Source: Anaerolineae bacterium (GTDB lineage Bacteria; Chloroflexota; Anaerolineae; Anaerolineales; Villigracilaceae). Taken from it: 64,000 nucleotides of DNA. The notes beneath the pieces were generated by a model. The model had not been told where the DNA came from. It saw nothing but the letters and a program-made list of their open reading frames with translations, and ran no database searches. Below are positions 42,266 to 51,119 of this stretch, one piece after another. The stretch's first letter is position 1; every line of letters begins with the position of its first letter. The position numbers and the translations under genes are program-made. The stretch covers positions 1 through 64,000 of the forward strand of contig QEXW01000022.1 in the NCBI GenBank assembly GCA_003130845.1. Reading direction: 5' to 3'.

Positions 42266-43744
42266 TTACTTGGCCTGCTGTATAAACTCGGCCAAATCGT
42301 TCTTCATCTGCTCGAGGGCAGGCAAATGAATGTACATCATGTGACCGGCTTCGTAGTAAGCCATCCGAACGTTATCGCGCAGCGTAGGATCGAGGCCAAG
42401 ATGGTTAAAAACGTACTCGGTAGCAAAATAGGGCGTGGCCAGGTCGTAATACCCATTGGCAACAAATATTTTCAGGTGGGGGTTGATGGTCATCGCCTTG
42501 CGCAGGGTTTCCGCCACGTAAACGTATTGGTTTTCGTGTTCTGCGTACGACCAGGGCCAAACCTGAAAGTTCAGGATTTCATACGGCAGGTCGGTTTCGT
42601 AGTTCAGTTCGCGCCGGACGTAATCGTAGAATGCGGCGGTATAGGGGCCAAGGATGTTGGTGTAAGAGGGGTCATAGTCCGCTGTTTCGCCGAGCGTATC
42701 GCGGTCAATCCCCAAAAAGCGGCTATCCAAACGGCCAACGGTGCGTCCGCGGGGGCGCAACAGTTCTTTGAAGAAGCGAAAATCTGGCACGCGCAGGTTA
42801 GAACGGTCAAGATATTCCGGAGAAAGACCAGTGTAACGAGCCAATTTTTCTAAAACGGCAACACGCTCTCGTTTCGAGAGGGAATCGCCTTTGAGCAAGG
42901 CAGGAGCGTATTCTTCTAAAGCAAAGCGCTCCACTTCGGTCAGCAACGCTTCGAGGGGACGGCGAATTTTGAGAGCGCGATGATACCAGGCCGTGGCAGC
43001 GTAGGAGGGCAAGAAGAGGACGTAAGGTAGTTCGTTGCCGGGGGTGAAATCAATCGTGCCAAAGTTTAACACCGTCGAAACCAGCATGACGCCGTTCAGA
43101 TAGAATCCATGCCGCTCTTGCAAGTATCCTGCCAGGGCGCTGGCACGAGTGGTGCCGTAACTTTCGCCAATCAGAAACTTGGGCGAAAGCCAGCGATTGT
43201 AGCGCGTGGTATAGAGACGAATGAAATCGCCCACGCTTTCGACATCTTTTTTGAACCCGTGAAACTGTTTCGCCTTTTCGCCTTGCGCCGGGCGGCTGTA
43301 GCCGGTGCTGACCGGGTCAATGAAGACCAGGTCTGTCTGGTCGAGCAGCGAGAATTCGTTATCGGTTAATTGAAAAGGCGGTTTAGGTAAATCGCCTTCA
43401 TACGTCATTGCTACGCGGCGCGGACCAAGCAGCCCCAAATGCAGCCAAACAGAAGATGAACCCGGGCCGCCGTTGAATGAAAAAGTCAACGGGCGGTTGG
43501 CAGGGTTTTCTATGTCGTCTTTGGTATAGGCGACAAAAAAGAACTGGGCTTTGGGTTTTTCGCCTTCGTATTCCTTTTCGCGGTCGGGTTCTTCCTTGAG
43601 AACCATCGTTCCAGCCGTGACAGTGTAGGGAATCTCCTGTCCGTTCAGCGTGATTTTGTGCCGGGTGACGACCAGGTTATCTTTCACTTCCGGTTTTTCT
43701 TTCTTTTCTTCCTTGGGTTCAAGAGATTTGGTTTCTTCGGACAT
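42266..43744 (-). CDS. Serine carboxypeptidase-like protein (S10 family)
   Basis: 492 residues. The S10 markers are FSFNGGPGSSSVWLHLGLLG (oxyanion region), the nucleophile Ser in KFLIGESYGTTRASALAGYL, the Asp in VANGYYDLATPYFATEYV, and the His in AYYEAGHMMYIHLPAL. There is no signal peptide. The N-terminus is instead a Lys/Glu-rich stretch (residues 2-25), unusual for an enzyme family often exported. GGAGGT precedes the ATG. It is first in the operon with the HDAC-like and GDPD genes. Confidence 0.93.
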   Translation of the reverse strand: MSEETKSLEPKEEKKEKPEVKDNLVVTRHKITLNGQEIPYTVTAGTMVLKEEPDREKEYEGEKPKAQFFFVAYTKDDIENPANRPLTFSFNGGPGSSSVWLHLGLLGPRRVAMTYEGDLPKPPFQLTDNEFSLLDQTDLVFIDPVSTGYSRPAQGEKAKQFHGFKKDVESVGDFIRLYTTRYNRWLSPKFLIGESYGTTRASALAGYLQERHGFYLNGVMLVSTVLNFGTIDFTPGNELPYVLFLPSYAATAWYHRALKIRRPLEALLTEVERFALEEYAPALLKGDSLSKRERVAVLEKLARYTGLSPEYLDRSNLRVPDFRFFKELLRPRGRTVGRLDSRFLGIDRDTLGETADYDPSYTNILGPYTAAFYDYVRRELNYETDLPYEILNFQVWPWSYAEHENQYVYVAETLRKAMTINPHLKIFVANGYYDLATPYFATEYVFNHLGLDPTLRDNVRMAYYEAGHMMYIHLPALEQMKNDLAEFIQQAK

Positions 43745-43990
43745 AGAAAGACCTCCGTTTGAAGGAATGCGTTTTGCCGTGAGGCTGGAAAAGGTGCTGA
43801 AAGCGAAGTTCGGACGGAGTGTTGTAAAATTATTCTGGATTTATTCAACAGATGGGCTTATGTGCCAATCGAGATTGTTTCGGATTACTCATGTCCCGTT
43901 TATTTGGGATGAAACGAACCGTCTTGAAACATTTTAATGAGAGTTCCTTCGGTCGAAAGATAAAACTCACAACCAAGGAGAGCAATCCCT

Positions 43991-44464
43991 ATGCAACAGC
44001 GTGAAAAACTCAAGTACTTAGAGGGAGAAATTGCCAAGGGCATCAACAAGATGAAATTAAAAGGCGATCAAAACAAATCGAGAACATTTATTGTTCGCAT
44101 CTCCTCAGCATTGCTTGGCGCATTTGTGACGATTGCCTTAGGACTGCAAACCACATCCCTAACGACCGAATTGAAAAATTTTGCTCTCATCTGTGGCGCT
44201 CTGATTTCTGTTGTAAATACACTGGATAGCATTGCAGGGTATCGAGCGCTTTGGGTTAAGCAGAAATTAACACTTTCTCAACTTTACACCTTGCGCAATG
44301 AAATTGAATTTTATAAAGCCGGGTTAGAAGAAAATGATACGGTTGATGAAGCAAAAGTTCAAGAATTTTTTGCGAAGTATCAATCTATTTGGGAAACTGC
44401 CTCAAACGAATGGTTGCGCCTAAGAAAAGAACAAGAGCAAGAGGAAGGGGAAGGGAATAGATGA
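43991..44464 (+). CDS. SLATT-like two-helix membrane protein
   Basis: 157 residues from ATG 43991 (AAGGAGAG before it). A basic helical N-terminus (to about 33) leads to two transmembrane helices (about 35-55, SALLGAFVTIALGLQ; and 63-85, FALICGALISVVNTLDSIAG). A long helical, charged C-terminal part follows. This is the layout of SLATT/DUF4231 proteins, proposed to act as membrane effectors in conflict systems with SLOG or nucleotidyltransferase partners; no partner is visible here. Its codon use is AT-richer than its neighbours, which hints at transfer. Family call is moderate. Confidence 0.6.
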   Translation: MQQREKLKYLEGEIAKGINKMKLKGDQNKSRTFIVRISSALLGAFVTIALGLQTTSLTTELKNFALICGALISVVNTLDSIAGYRALWVKQKLTLSQLYTLRNEIEFYKAGLEENDTVDEAKVQEFFAKYQSIWETASNEWLRLRKEQEQEEGEGNR

Positions 44465-44587
44465 TGTAGGCCGCATGATGGGGAAGATAGCGCAGGCGCT
44501 CACCATGCGGGTGGGCAACCCGCAGTGTGCGCATTGTGTTGAGCAAGCGCTGCCTGATTCGACAAAGCACGTTGTGAACATCCTTGC

Positions 44588-45646
44588 TCATACGCTTTCC
44601 TTTTTCGCCTTTGGCACGCGCCGGGTGGTTGGTTCTTTGACGGCCATCGGCAAGGTGAAGTAGAACAAACTGCCGTGACCAGGTTGGCTTTCCACGCCAT
44701 ATTCGCCCCCGAGCTTTTCCAAGATGCGTGCTACAATCGAAAGACCCAAGCCGTGCCCTTCAGCGCGTATCTGGTCAAGCCGGGTGAATTGCGTGAACAG
44801 ATGCACCTGGTCTTCGGGGGCAATCCCTTTGCCGTTATCGCGCACCCAAAAACGTGCCATGCGATGCCCGGCAGAGGAAATTTTATAATCCGCATCGAAG
44901 CCGAGTTCCACACGTGGCGGCGTTCCACCGTACTTGATGGCGTTGCTGATGTAATTAATCCAGATTTCTTCTACCCATGCAGCATAGCCGATGACGCGCG
45001 GCCAAGCGGAGGCCTCTGGGATGACCAGCTGTGCGTTACTTTCCGAAAGCACCCCCCATAAGCGCTGGCGTGCCTGGTTGACCACATGCGACATCTGAAT
45101 CGGTCCAATGCGCACATTGGCCTGCCGCACAGCCGAAAGCAACATCAATTCTTGCAAAATGTTGTTCATCTTCAGACTGGTTTTAACAATCATTTGCAAG
45201 GCTTCGCGCTGTTGTTCTACGGGCAGTTGCACCTTTTGGTCTGCCAGCATGGTGGCAAAACCGGTGATGGTGGTGAGGGGGGTCTTGAGGTCGTGCGCTA
45301 CGGTTTGGGCAAACGAGTTCAAATCACGAATGAGCTGTTCTTTTTCTGAGCCGTTCGCTGCAGCATGGATTTGTTTTTCTAAAGACTGAATTTGGGTATC
45401 TTTCCGCACCAATTCGGTTTCCAAGGCTTCGTTGCGGAAATACAGTTCAATCAGCAAATATGCCAAAGGTGTCACCGTCAGGAGCGGTAATAAAACTGCA
45501 GCGAGATATAGCAATGGTTGTGGCGAATAGCCCCCCAAAAATTGCATCGAGACAATCAAAAACATGGACAAGCCAATCGTGGCTATCGTGAGCAGCGCAG
45601 TACTGCCCTCCAAGCCAAATGTATGCAACCATTTGCTCCAGTTCAT
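44588..45646 (-). CDS. Membrane sensor histidine kinase
   Basis: 352 residues from ATG 45646 (AAGGA upstream); an alternative ATG at 45679 would overlap the lectin gene's stop. Two transmembrane helices (about 14-36 and 44-70) with a short loop are followed by a coiled coil (75-108). HisKA has His118 in SFAQTVAHDLKTPLTTI. The HATPase shows WINYISNAIKYGG, WVRDNGKGIAPEDQ and GHGLGLSIVARIL. No response regulator is adjacent. The preceding, co-transcribed lectin lipoprotein may supply its extracellular sensing, which is inference. Confidence 0.92.
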   Translation of the reverse strand: MNWSKWLHTFGLEGSTALLTIATIGLSMFLIVSMQFLGGYSPQPLLYLAAVLLPLLTVTPLAYLLIELYFRNEALETELVRKDTQIQSLEKQIHAAANGSEKEQLIRDLNSFAQTVAHDLKTPLTTITGFATMLADQKVQLPVEQQREALQMIVKTSLKMNNILQELMLLSAVRQANVRIGPIQMSHVVNQARQRLWGVLSESNAQLVIPEASAWPRVIGYAAWVEEIWINYISNAIKYGGTPPRVELGFDADYKISSAGHRMARFWVRDNGKGIAPEDQVHLFTQFTRLDQIRAEGHGLGLSIVARILEKLGGEYGVESQPGHGSLFYFTLPMAVKEPTTRRVPKAKKESV

Positions 45647-45671
45647 CGAAAAAATCCTTAATGTTCCTAAT

Positions 45672-46238
45672 CTACTCATCCCATTCGCAGATGAAGGGTA
45701 ATTCTTGGGCCGCAACATCGCTCCATTTCAAAGGCGTTTCGTGAAACGTCAGGTAAGATTCTGAAGCACAATCAGGCAGGCCGCAGTTATTGGGTTCGCC
45801 TTCCGCCCAAGGGGTGTAATTGAATGGTTCACCGGTCACCCACACCCATTGGCCTTCTGCGCTCTCATCGGTGGCGCCCAACCAGGTGACAGGGGAGAGT
45901 TCATAGACAAAACGATTTTCGGCCTCATCGGCAATCGTCACCAAGTATGCGCCCATGCCTCGGCAATATTCTTGCGCGGTGCGAAAACTGCGCTCCTGAC
46001 GAATAAGTAAATACCAGTGTTTATTTTGCGGGTTCTGTATTCCTCGGTCGAGCGTGGCGGTGGGAAACAAGGTAGGGGTGAGGGTAGGAGCAGGAGTTTC
46101 AGACGGCAAAACAGACGCAAGGGTTGGGGTCGTACCAATAGGTGCCAGAGATTCCATGACCTGCATGAATTTGCAAGACGAAAACAAAAAGAGTGCAAAG
46201 ACACTCCAGACAGAAAACAAAATTTTCCGAAAAGGCAT
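45672..46238 (-). CDS. C-type-lectin-domain lipoprotein
   Basis: 188 residues from ATG 46238. The signal peptide ends in a lipobox (ALFLFSSC, Cys about 22), followed by a Pro/Thr linker (about 35-62). The C-type lectin fold occupies about 70-188: KHWYLLIRQERSFRTAQEYC, GAYLVTIADEAENRFV, TWLGATDESAEGQWVWVTGE, and the loop FNYTPWAEGEPNN with the EPN motif that usually specifies mannose-type sugars through calcium. It ends ELPFICEWDE. Four Cys are placed for the two classic disulfides. It is rare in bacteria and lies 25 bases upstream of a kinase gene. Confidence 0.9.
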   Translation of the reverse strand: MPFRKILFSVWSVFALFLFSSCKFMQVMESLAPIGTTPTLASVLPSETPAPTLTPTLFPTATLDRGIQNPQNKHWYLLIRQERSFRTAQEYCRGMGAYLVTIADEAENRFVYELSPVTWLGATDESAEGQWVWVTGEPFNYTPWAEGEPNNCGLPDCASESYLTFHETPLKWSDVAAQELPFICEWDE

Positions 46239-46307
46239 AGCACGCTGCAAAACCTCGACCACCGACTCAGCACCCGCAGCGCTGGTCAGTGGTCGAGAAA
46301 AGGTTGG

Positions 46308-48098
46308 CTATAGTTGCTCGTATCGCTCGATCTTCTTCTCGATAACTCTTAAACTATCTTCCCAAAAGCGGCGGGAGCGGATATCTATGCCAAAGCGGCT
46401 GGCTAGGTCGGCAGCCGTGGCCTCACCGGTAGAGGCCAGTAAGTTCTTGTAATCTGCAACGAAGGCCTCGCTGCGCTGCTGGTAGATGGCATACAGCCCG
46501 GTGCCAAAAAGCAGACCAAAGGCGTAGGGGAAGTTGTAGAACGATAAGCCGGCAGAGTAGTAATGCGGTTTCCAGGTCCACATGTAGGGCTGGTAAGCTT
46601 CCAGTTCGCCGTAGGTTTCTTTTTGCGCACGTTCCATAATTTCACACAATTCCTGCGGGCTGAGTTCACTCTTCTCGCGGCGCTCAAAGACTTCTTTCTC
46701 GAATAGGTAACGGGAGTAAATATCCACAATCACCTGTGAATCGCCGTTGAGCATGGTTTCCAAGATGGCGAGTTCTTCTTGTGGGTCGCTTACTTGTTTC
46801 AAAACAGCCTGCATGACGATTGTTTCGCACATAATCGAGGCGGTCTCGGCCAGGGTCATGGGGGTATCTTGCTGCATCATGGTTTTGCCAGCCTGATAAG
46901 CGCAGTAATTGTGAAAGGCATGCCCAAGTTCATGCGCCAGCGTGCTGACTTGGTCCAACGAGCCATCGAAGTTAGAGAGGATGCGGCTTTCTTTAACGGC
47001 TGGCACACCCATGCAGAACGCGCCGCCGCGTTTGCCTTCGCGCTGTTCGGCATCAATCCAGTGGTTATCAAAAGCATGGCGGGCGAAATCGGCCAACTCG
47101 GGGGAAAATTTCGCAAAATTTTCGAGGATAAAGGCACGGGCTTGGTCCCAAGTGTATTTTGTATCGGTCTTGCCAAGAGGCGCAAACAGGTCCCACCAGG
47201 CCAGTTTGTCTTTGCCCAAGTGACGTGCTTTGGCCGCAAAGTAACGCCGGAACATCGGGAACGAGTCGTGCATCGCGCCAAGCATGGCTTCTAACGTGGG
47301 TCGGTCAATGCGGGCGGCTTCAATGGCGCTGTGCAGGGCGTCCTCGCGCCCGCGCCGTTTGTTGAGGGTGATGACCGTGCCTTTGACGCCGTTCAGGCAA
47401 GCCGCCAAAGTCTCACGCACGGTATCCCAGGCTTTGTTTTCGGCTTCGTATGCGCGGCGGCGCACATCTGGGTCAGGATGCGAACGCAGGTTGATGAGCG
47501 CCGGCATGGGCAGTTTTTGAGCTTGTCCATCCAGTTCAAATTCGACTGTCATCTGCGAGGTCACTGTGCCTTGCAATTTGCTCCAGGCACTGGCTCCGCT
47601 CAGGCTCAATTCGGCAGCCAGGCTTTCTTCGGCTTCGCTCATCAGGTATTTCGATTGTTCGGCGGCTTCCTTCAGGTTGAAGGCATGCGCTTTGGCTGTG
47701 GGATTGGTCTCAAGGGCTGCATCCAACACCGGGGCCAATTTGCCCAGCCGTGCTTGAAATTGTGTCGCCAGCACCTGAAAGCGCACCATCACCTGCTGGA
47801 ACTCGGAGAATTTTTTCATGGCCAGCACGTTGTGCGAATCGGTGGTGACAAAGGATTGGATATATGCATACACCGTATAGCCTAGTTCTTGCAACGCATT
47901 AAAGCGCTCGACAGATTGACCCAACAAGGCGCCCAATTCGGCAGGTGGCGTAGCGGCATTTGCCTGTTGGATAGGCCCGGCCAAAAATTGCTCCAATTCT
48001 TCAATTTGTCGAACAACGCTTGCAACAGCGCTCTGAAACTCTGGGGATTCAAGCGAGGGATACACGTTAGAAAGGTCCCAGCGTGGAATGTTGGTCAT
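46308..48098 (-). CDS. pepF: Oligoendopeptidase F (M3 metallopeptidase)
   Basis: 596 residues. The zinc motif HELGH lies in STLAHELGHAFHNYCAYQAG (about residues 385-400) and the distal Glu in PMTLAETASIMCE. The substrate-channel region near the end has QPYMWTWKPHYYSAGLSFYN. It degrades short peptides in the cytosol. AGGAGAA precedes the ATG. It lies in a minus-strand run after hflX and a small membrane protein. The 69-base gap to the lectin gene could hold a promoter, but I see no strong one. Confidence 0.96.
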   Translation of the reverse strand: MTNIPRWDLSNVYPSLESPEFQSAVASVVRQIEELEQFLAGPIQQANAATPPAELGALLGQSVERFNALQELGYTVYAYIQSFVTTDSHNVLAMKKFSEFQQVMVRFQVLATQFQARLGKLAPVLDAALETNPTAKAHAFNLKEAAEQSKYLMSEAEESLAAELSLSGASAWSKLQGTVTSQMTVEFELDGQAQKLPMPALINLRSHPDPDVRRRAYEAENKAWDTVRETLAACLNGVKGTVITLNKRRGREDALHSAIEAARIDRPTLEAMLGAMHDSFPMFRRYFAAKARHLGKDKLAWWDLFAPLGKTDTKYTWDQARAFILENFAKFSPELADFARHAFDNHWIDAEQREGKRGGAFCMGVPAVKESRILSNFDGSLDQVSTLAHELGHAFHNYCAYQAGKTMMQQDTPMTLAETASIMCETIVMQAVLKQVSDPQEELAILETMLNGDSQVIVDIYSRYLFEKEVFERREKSELSPQELCEIMERAQKETYGELEAYQPYMWTWKPHYYSAGLSFYNFPYAFGLLFGTGLYAIYQQRSEAFVADYKNLLASTGEATAADLASRFGIDIRSRRFWEDSLRVIEKKIERYEQL

Positions 48099-48143
48099 AC
48101 GTTCTCCTTATAGTGAAACGGATGCAGCAAAACGAATAGCAGG

Positions 48144-48389
48144 TTACAGCGCCCTAGCCAGCAACATGCCAAAAATAGCAACCAGCAAACCCAGATGTAG
48201 CACCAAGTGCGTGCGGACAATGAACGTTTCTGCCGGCAGCAGACTAACGAGCAAAAAATTGAGCAAGATTAACAACATCCCCAACATAGGTAACAGGCCT
48301 TTGCGGTGGGCAAAATACTCCGAAGCGTTATCCACCAGCTTAGAAATGCGCTCTAGAAACGTTTGGGGTTCTTTGCGTTTGAATTCCAT
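48144..48389 (-). CDS. Small two-helix membrane protein
   Basis: 81 residues from ATG 48389, which follows AGGAGGT; the hflX stop is 3 bases upstream. A soluble amphipathic N-terminus (EFKRKEPQTFLERISKLVDN) is followed by two hydrophobic helices (about 32-52 and 58-80, LVLHLGLLVAIFGMLLARAL). No family recognised. Tight packing between hflX and pepF suggests a role tied to one of them. Confidence 0.75.
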   Translation of the reverse strand: MEFKRKEPQTFLERISKLVDNASEYFAHRKGLLPMLGMLLILLNFLLVSLLPAETFIVRTHLVLHLGLLVAIFGMLLARAL

Positions 48390-48392
48390 CGT

Positions 48393-49736
48393 TCATACCT
48401 CCTGCTCTTTTGGGGGATGGGCGGCCAAGTATTCTTTGAATTGTGCTACCAGCCGCCCCGGAATGCGACCGGCAATCCAAACGCCACCCCGTCCATGTTC
48501 AATCCGTTCGACTTGACCCGCCTCGTGAAACAGCGAGAGCAACTGTCCTTCCTGGTAAGGCAACCAAAGTTGAAGGGGTGTATAAGTCTCATAGAGTTCT
48601 TGCGCAATCCGAGACATTAATTCGGCAATCCCTAGGCCCTTCAGGGCGGAAATGGCAACAGCCTGCGGATAATTTTGCAAGATAGCCTGTGCCGCTTGAG
48701 GGTCTTTCAGTCTATCTACTTTGTTAAGCGCTGCGAGCACCGGGATGTGACCGGCGCCGATTTCTTCTAAGGTTTGTTGCACGGCCTGATATTGCGCCAG
48801 CGCGTTCGGGTGTGAAATATCCACAATGTGCAGGAGCAAATCGGCTTCGGCAATTTCTTCGAGTGTGGCCCGAAAGGCAGCCACCAAGGTAGTCGGCAAT
48901 TTTTGGATAAATCCAACTGTATCGGTAAAGAGGGCTGCATGGCCACCGCGCATTTCGACTCGGCGCGTGGTAGGATCAAGCGTAGCGAACAACTGGTCGG
49001 CCGCATACACTTCTGCGCCGGCAATGCGGTTGAGCAGGGTAGATTTGCCGGCATTGGTGTAACCAACCAGGGCAACCGTTGGAATGCGGCTGCGTTTGCG
49101 TTGGGCACGATAACGTTCGCGATGCGCGCGCACCTTTTCTAATTCGCGCTTGAGGCGCGCAATGCGGGCACGTATTTGACGCCGGTCTACTTCCAATTGT
49201 GTTTCACCTGGGCCGCGTAAGCCAACCCCACCCACCGAACCGGTACGTCCCCCACCGCCACCGGCCTGCCTTGCCAGGTGAGTCCACTGCCGGGTCAGAC
49301 GCGGTAGGTAATATTCGTATTGGGCTAGTTCGACCTGCAACATTCCCTCGCTGGTATGCGCATGTTGGGCAAAAATGTCTAAAATCAATGCGGTGCGGTC
49401 GAGAACGCGCACTTTTTCTCCAAAAACACGTTCCAATTCGCGTTGATGGCGCGGGCTGAGTTCGTTATCGAACACAATCACCTGTGCGAGGGTTTCTTCG
49501 ACCAGCGCTTTGAGCTCCTCCACTTTGCCCGAACCAATGTAGGTTTCTGGGTTCGGGTGGTCGAGTTTTTGGGTCATCTCGCCGATTACGTCCAGGCCGG
49601 CGGTGTCGGCGAGCAAAGCCAGCTCGGCCAGGGAGTCTTCGAGCGGCAGCAAATTCTTTTCCTGATAAATTTCTACGCCAACAAGAAAAGCGCGTTCACG
49701 GGGTAAGGTTGTAGGTTCTGGAGTTCGTTTGGACAT
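48393..49736 (-). CDS. hflX: GTPase HflX
   Basis: 447 residues from ATG 49736. The N-terminal ribosome-binding domain spans about 20-190, with a HPNPETYIGSGKVEELK nucleotide-binding patch and the Gly-rich GGGGGRTGSVGGVGLRGPGE linker, then helical ETQLEVDRRQIRARIARLKRE. The G domain has G1 VGYTNAGKSTLLNRI, G3 DTVGFIQKLP and G4 LNKVD. It rescues stalled ribosomes after heat stress by splitting subunits. CCGGTT/AACCGG (49751-49770) forms a small hairpin in the leader, and TATGAT (minus strand 49780-49775) is a likely -10. Confidence 0.96.
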   Translation of the reverse strand: MSKRTPEPTTLPRERAFLVGVEIYQEKNLLPLEDSLAELALLADTAGLDVIGEMTQKLDHPNPETYIGSGKVEELKALVEETLAQVIVFDNELSPRHQRELERVFGEKVRVLDRTALILDIFAQHAHTSEGMLQVELAQYEYYLPRLTRQWTHLARQAGGGGGRTGSVGGVGLRGPGETQLEVDRRQIRARIARLKRELEKVRAHRERYRAQRKRSRIPTVALVGYTNAGKSTLLNRIAGAEVYAADQLFATLDPTTRRVEMRGGHAALFTDTVGFIQKLPTTLVAAFRATLEEIAEADLLLHIVDISHPNALAQYQAVQQTLEEIGAGHIPVLAALNKVDRLKDPQAAQAILQNYPQAVAISALKGLGIAELMSRIAQELYETYTPLQLWLPYQEGQLLSLFHEAGQVERIEHGRGGVWIAGRIPGRLVAQFKEYLAAHPPKEQEV

Positions 49737-49832
49737 ATAAACATGAGAAACCGGTTCTGAGGCTAACCGGCTCAATCATACCACAGGCAAATGCCAGAAG
49801 TAGTCGTCTGAAAGCAAATCGGCTCGCAGTGG

Positions 49833-51083
49833 CTAGGATTGGATTTCGCTCGAAGAAAACGAAGAATCGGTTTGGGTCGTGAGCGTATCGAATAACTTTG
49901 CCAGGTTGGGGTCTTCGGGCTGTGTGCGAAATGGAAGCAGGATGTGAAACGTAGAACCCGGACAGGTTTTTTCGTCATATCCTGGTGATTCAGCCCACAG
50001 TGAACCATCATGTGCTTCGATGATGCCGCGCGCAATCGGCAGCCCCATACCGGCGCCACCACCCTTAAACTTGGTCTTGCCGGTCGAATGCAGGGAGACA
50101 TCCACCAGTTGACTGAACTTTTCAAAAATGGTTTCTTGATGTTCGGGTGGGATGCCAATCCCCGTATCGGTGATGGTGACTTCAACGAAGCCGGTGAGCA
50201 GGCGGCCATCTATGGTGATTTTTCCTCCATCCGGCGTAAATTTGATGGCGTTGTTCAAAATGTTGCGGAACGCTTGATATAAACGCGTAGGGTCTGCAAA
50301 CAGCAATTCCTGCGCACCAGGGAAAGAGCGAACTTCCAAAATTTGACGGCGTTGTTCTAAAACGGGTTGCAACTCGGCTTGCAACAAGCGGAATATGCGA
50401 TGCAGCCAAACCGGTTGTTTATTGAGAACCAGCAGGTTGTTGTCTATCAGAGAAACATCCAACATATCGTTCACCAAGTCATGCAGGCGTTTCAAGCCAT
50501 TGCGCATCCCCATCAGCAGGCTGTGAAATTGTTCCATCTCTGGCGGCAGTAGCTCATCGAGCATGGCTGCATATCCTTCAATGAGCGCCAGGGGCGTTTT
50601 GAATTCGTGCGCGGCGACTGCGACGAAGTCCGATTTGCTCTTATCCACCCGCGCTACGATTCGATTGAGCCGAGCCAGCTCTTGGGTGAGATAGGCCGTG
50701 CGACTTTCGGTTTCGTAGGCTGCTGCCTGTGCGAGACAATCGAGATAAATCGGCCACACAGCAGATAAGAATTCCAACGCCTGATGTGCTTCAAGCGCCT
50801 GATGCGCCGTTTCCTGCGTTAGCACAGCAATTTGACGCAGCAAGGAGGAAACAGTGCGTTCATCTCGTTCTAGGTCAGTTTCGGTGCGGGTAGCAGACCA
50901 TTCGCGCAAGAGAGATACAAGCGGTGTTGCGTGTCCGCTTTGCAAGGCTTGCTCTAGCAGGTCAAAAAAACGCTGCAACTGTTCTTGAAAATTCTCACGC
51001 ACTCCCCCACCTTGCGCTAGGGTCAAAACCATGCGCTCTTCCAGCAATGGACGCAATTGCACGAAATATGCTAGAGCTGTCAT
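49833..51083 (-). CDS. Soluble sensor histidine kinase with RsbRD-like N-terminal domain
   Basis: 416 residues from ATG 51083, decided by the TAAACT box 6 bases upstream; a second ATG lies two codons earlier. There are no transmembrane helices. Residues 1-130 form an all-helical domain resembling RsbRD_N stressosome/kinase input domains (FFDLLEQALQSGHATPLVSL, EWSATRTETDLERDE). HisKA has His159 in SDFVAVAAHEFKTPLALIE. The HATPase shows FRNILNNAIKFTPDGG, ITDTGIGIPPEHQE and GGGAGMGLPIARGI. The response regulator is elsewhere. Confidence 0.92.
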   Translation of the reverse strand: MTALAYFVQLRPLLEERMVLTLAQGGGVRENFQEQLQRFFDLLEQALQSGHATPLVSLLREWSATRTETDLERDERTVSSLLRQIAVLTQETAHQALEAHQALEFLSAVWPIYLDCLAQAAAYETESRTAYLTQELARLNRIVARVDKSKSDFVAVAAHEFKTPLALIEGYAAMLDELLPPEMEQFHSLLMGMRNGLKRLHDLVNDMLDVSLIDNNLLVLNKQPVWLHRIFRLLQAELQPVLEQRRQILEVRSFPGAQELLFADPTRLYQAFRNILNNAIKFTPDGGKITIDGRLLTGFVEVTITDTGIGIPPEHQETIFEKFSQLVDVSLHSTGKTKFKGGGAGMGLPIARGIIEAHDGSLWAESPGYDEKTCPGSTFHILLPFRTQPEDPNLAKLFDTLTTQTDSSFSSSEIQS

Positions 51084-51089
51084 GTGCAT

Positions 51090-51095
51090 AGTTTA
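51090..51095 (-). promoter_or_regulatory. -10-like box close to the soluble kinase start
   Basis: TAAACT on the minus strand ends 6 bases before ATG 51083. No Shine-Dalgarno sequence. It is a weaker match than the other leaderless cases. Confidence 0.4.
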
Positions 51096-51119
51096 GCGCA
51101 TAGGTAGCGTTTACGCAAT

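Noticed and set aside
43745-43990. Possible regulatory or mobile DNA in the 246-base gap between the S10 and SLATT-like genes
   Set aside because: Apart from the two ribosome binding sites and AT-rich stretches I see no palindrome, repeat or convincing promoter pair.
44465-44587. Small gene or RNA in the gap between the SLATT-like and kinase genes
   Set aside because: The hairpins there (CCGCATG/CATGCGG and GCGC arms) are short, have no T-run, and no reading frame has a ribosome binding site.
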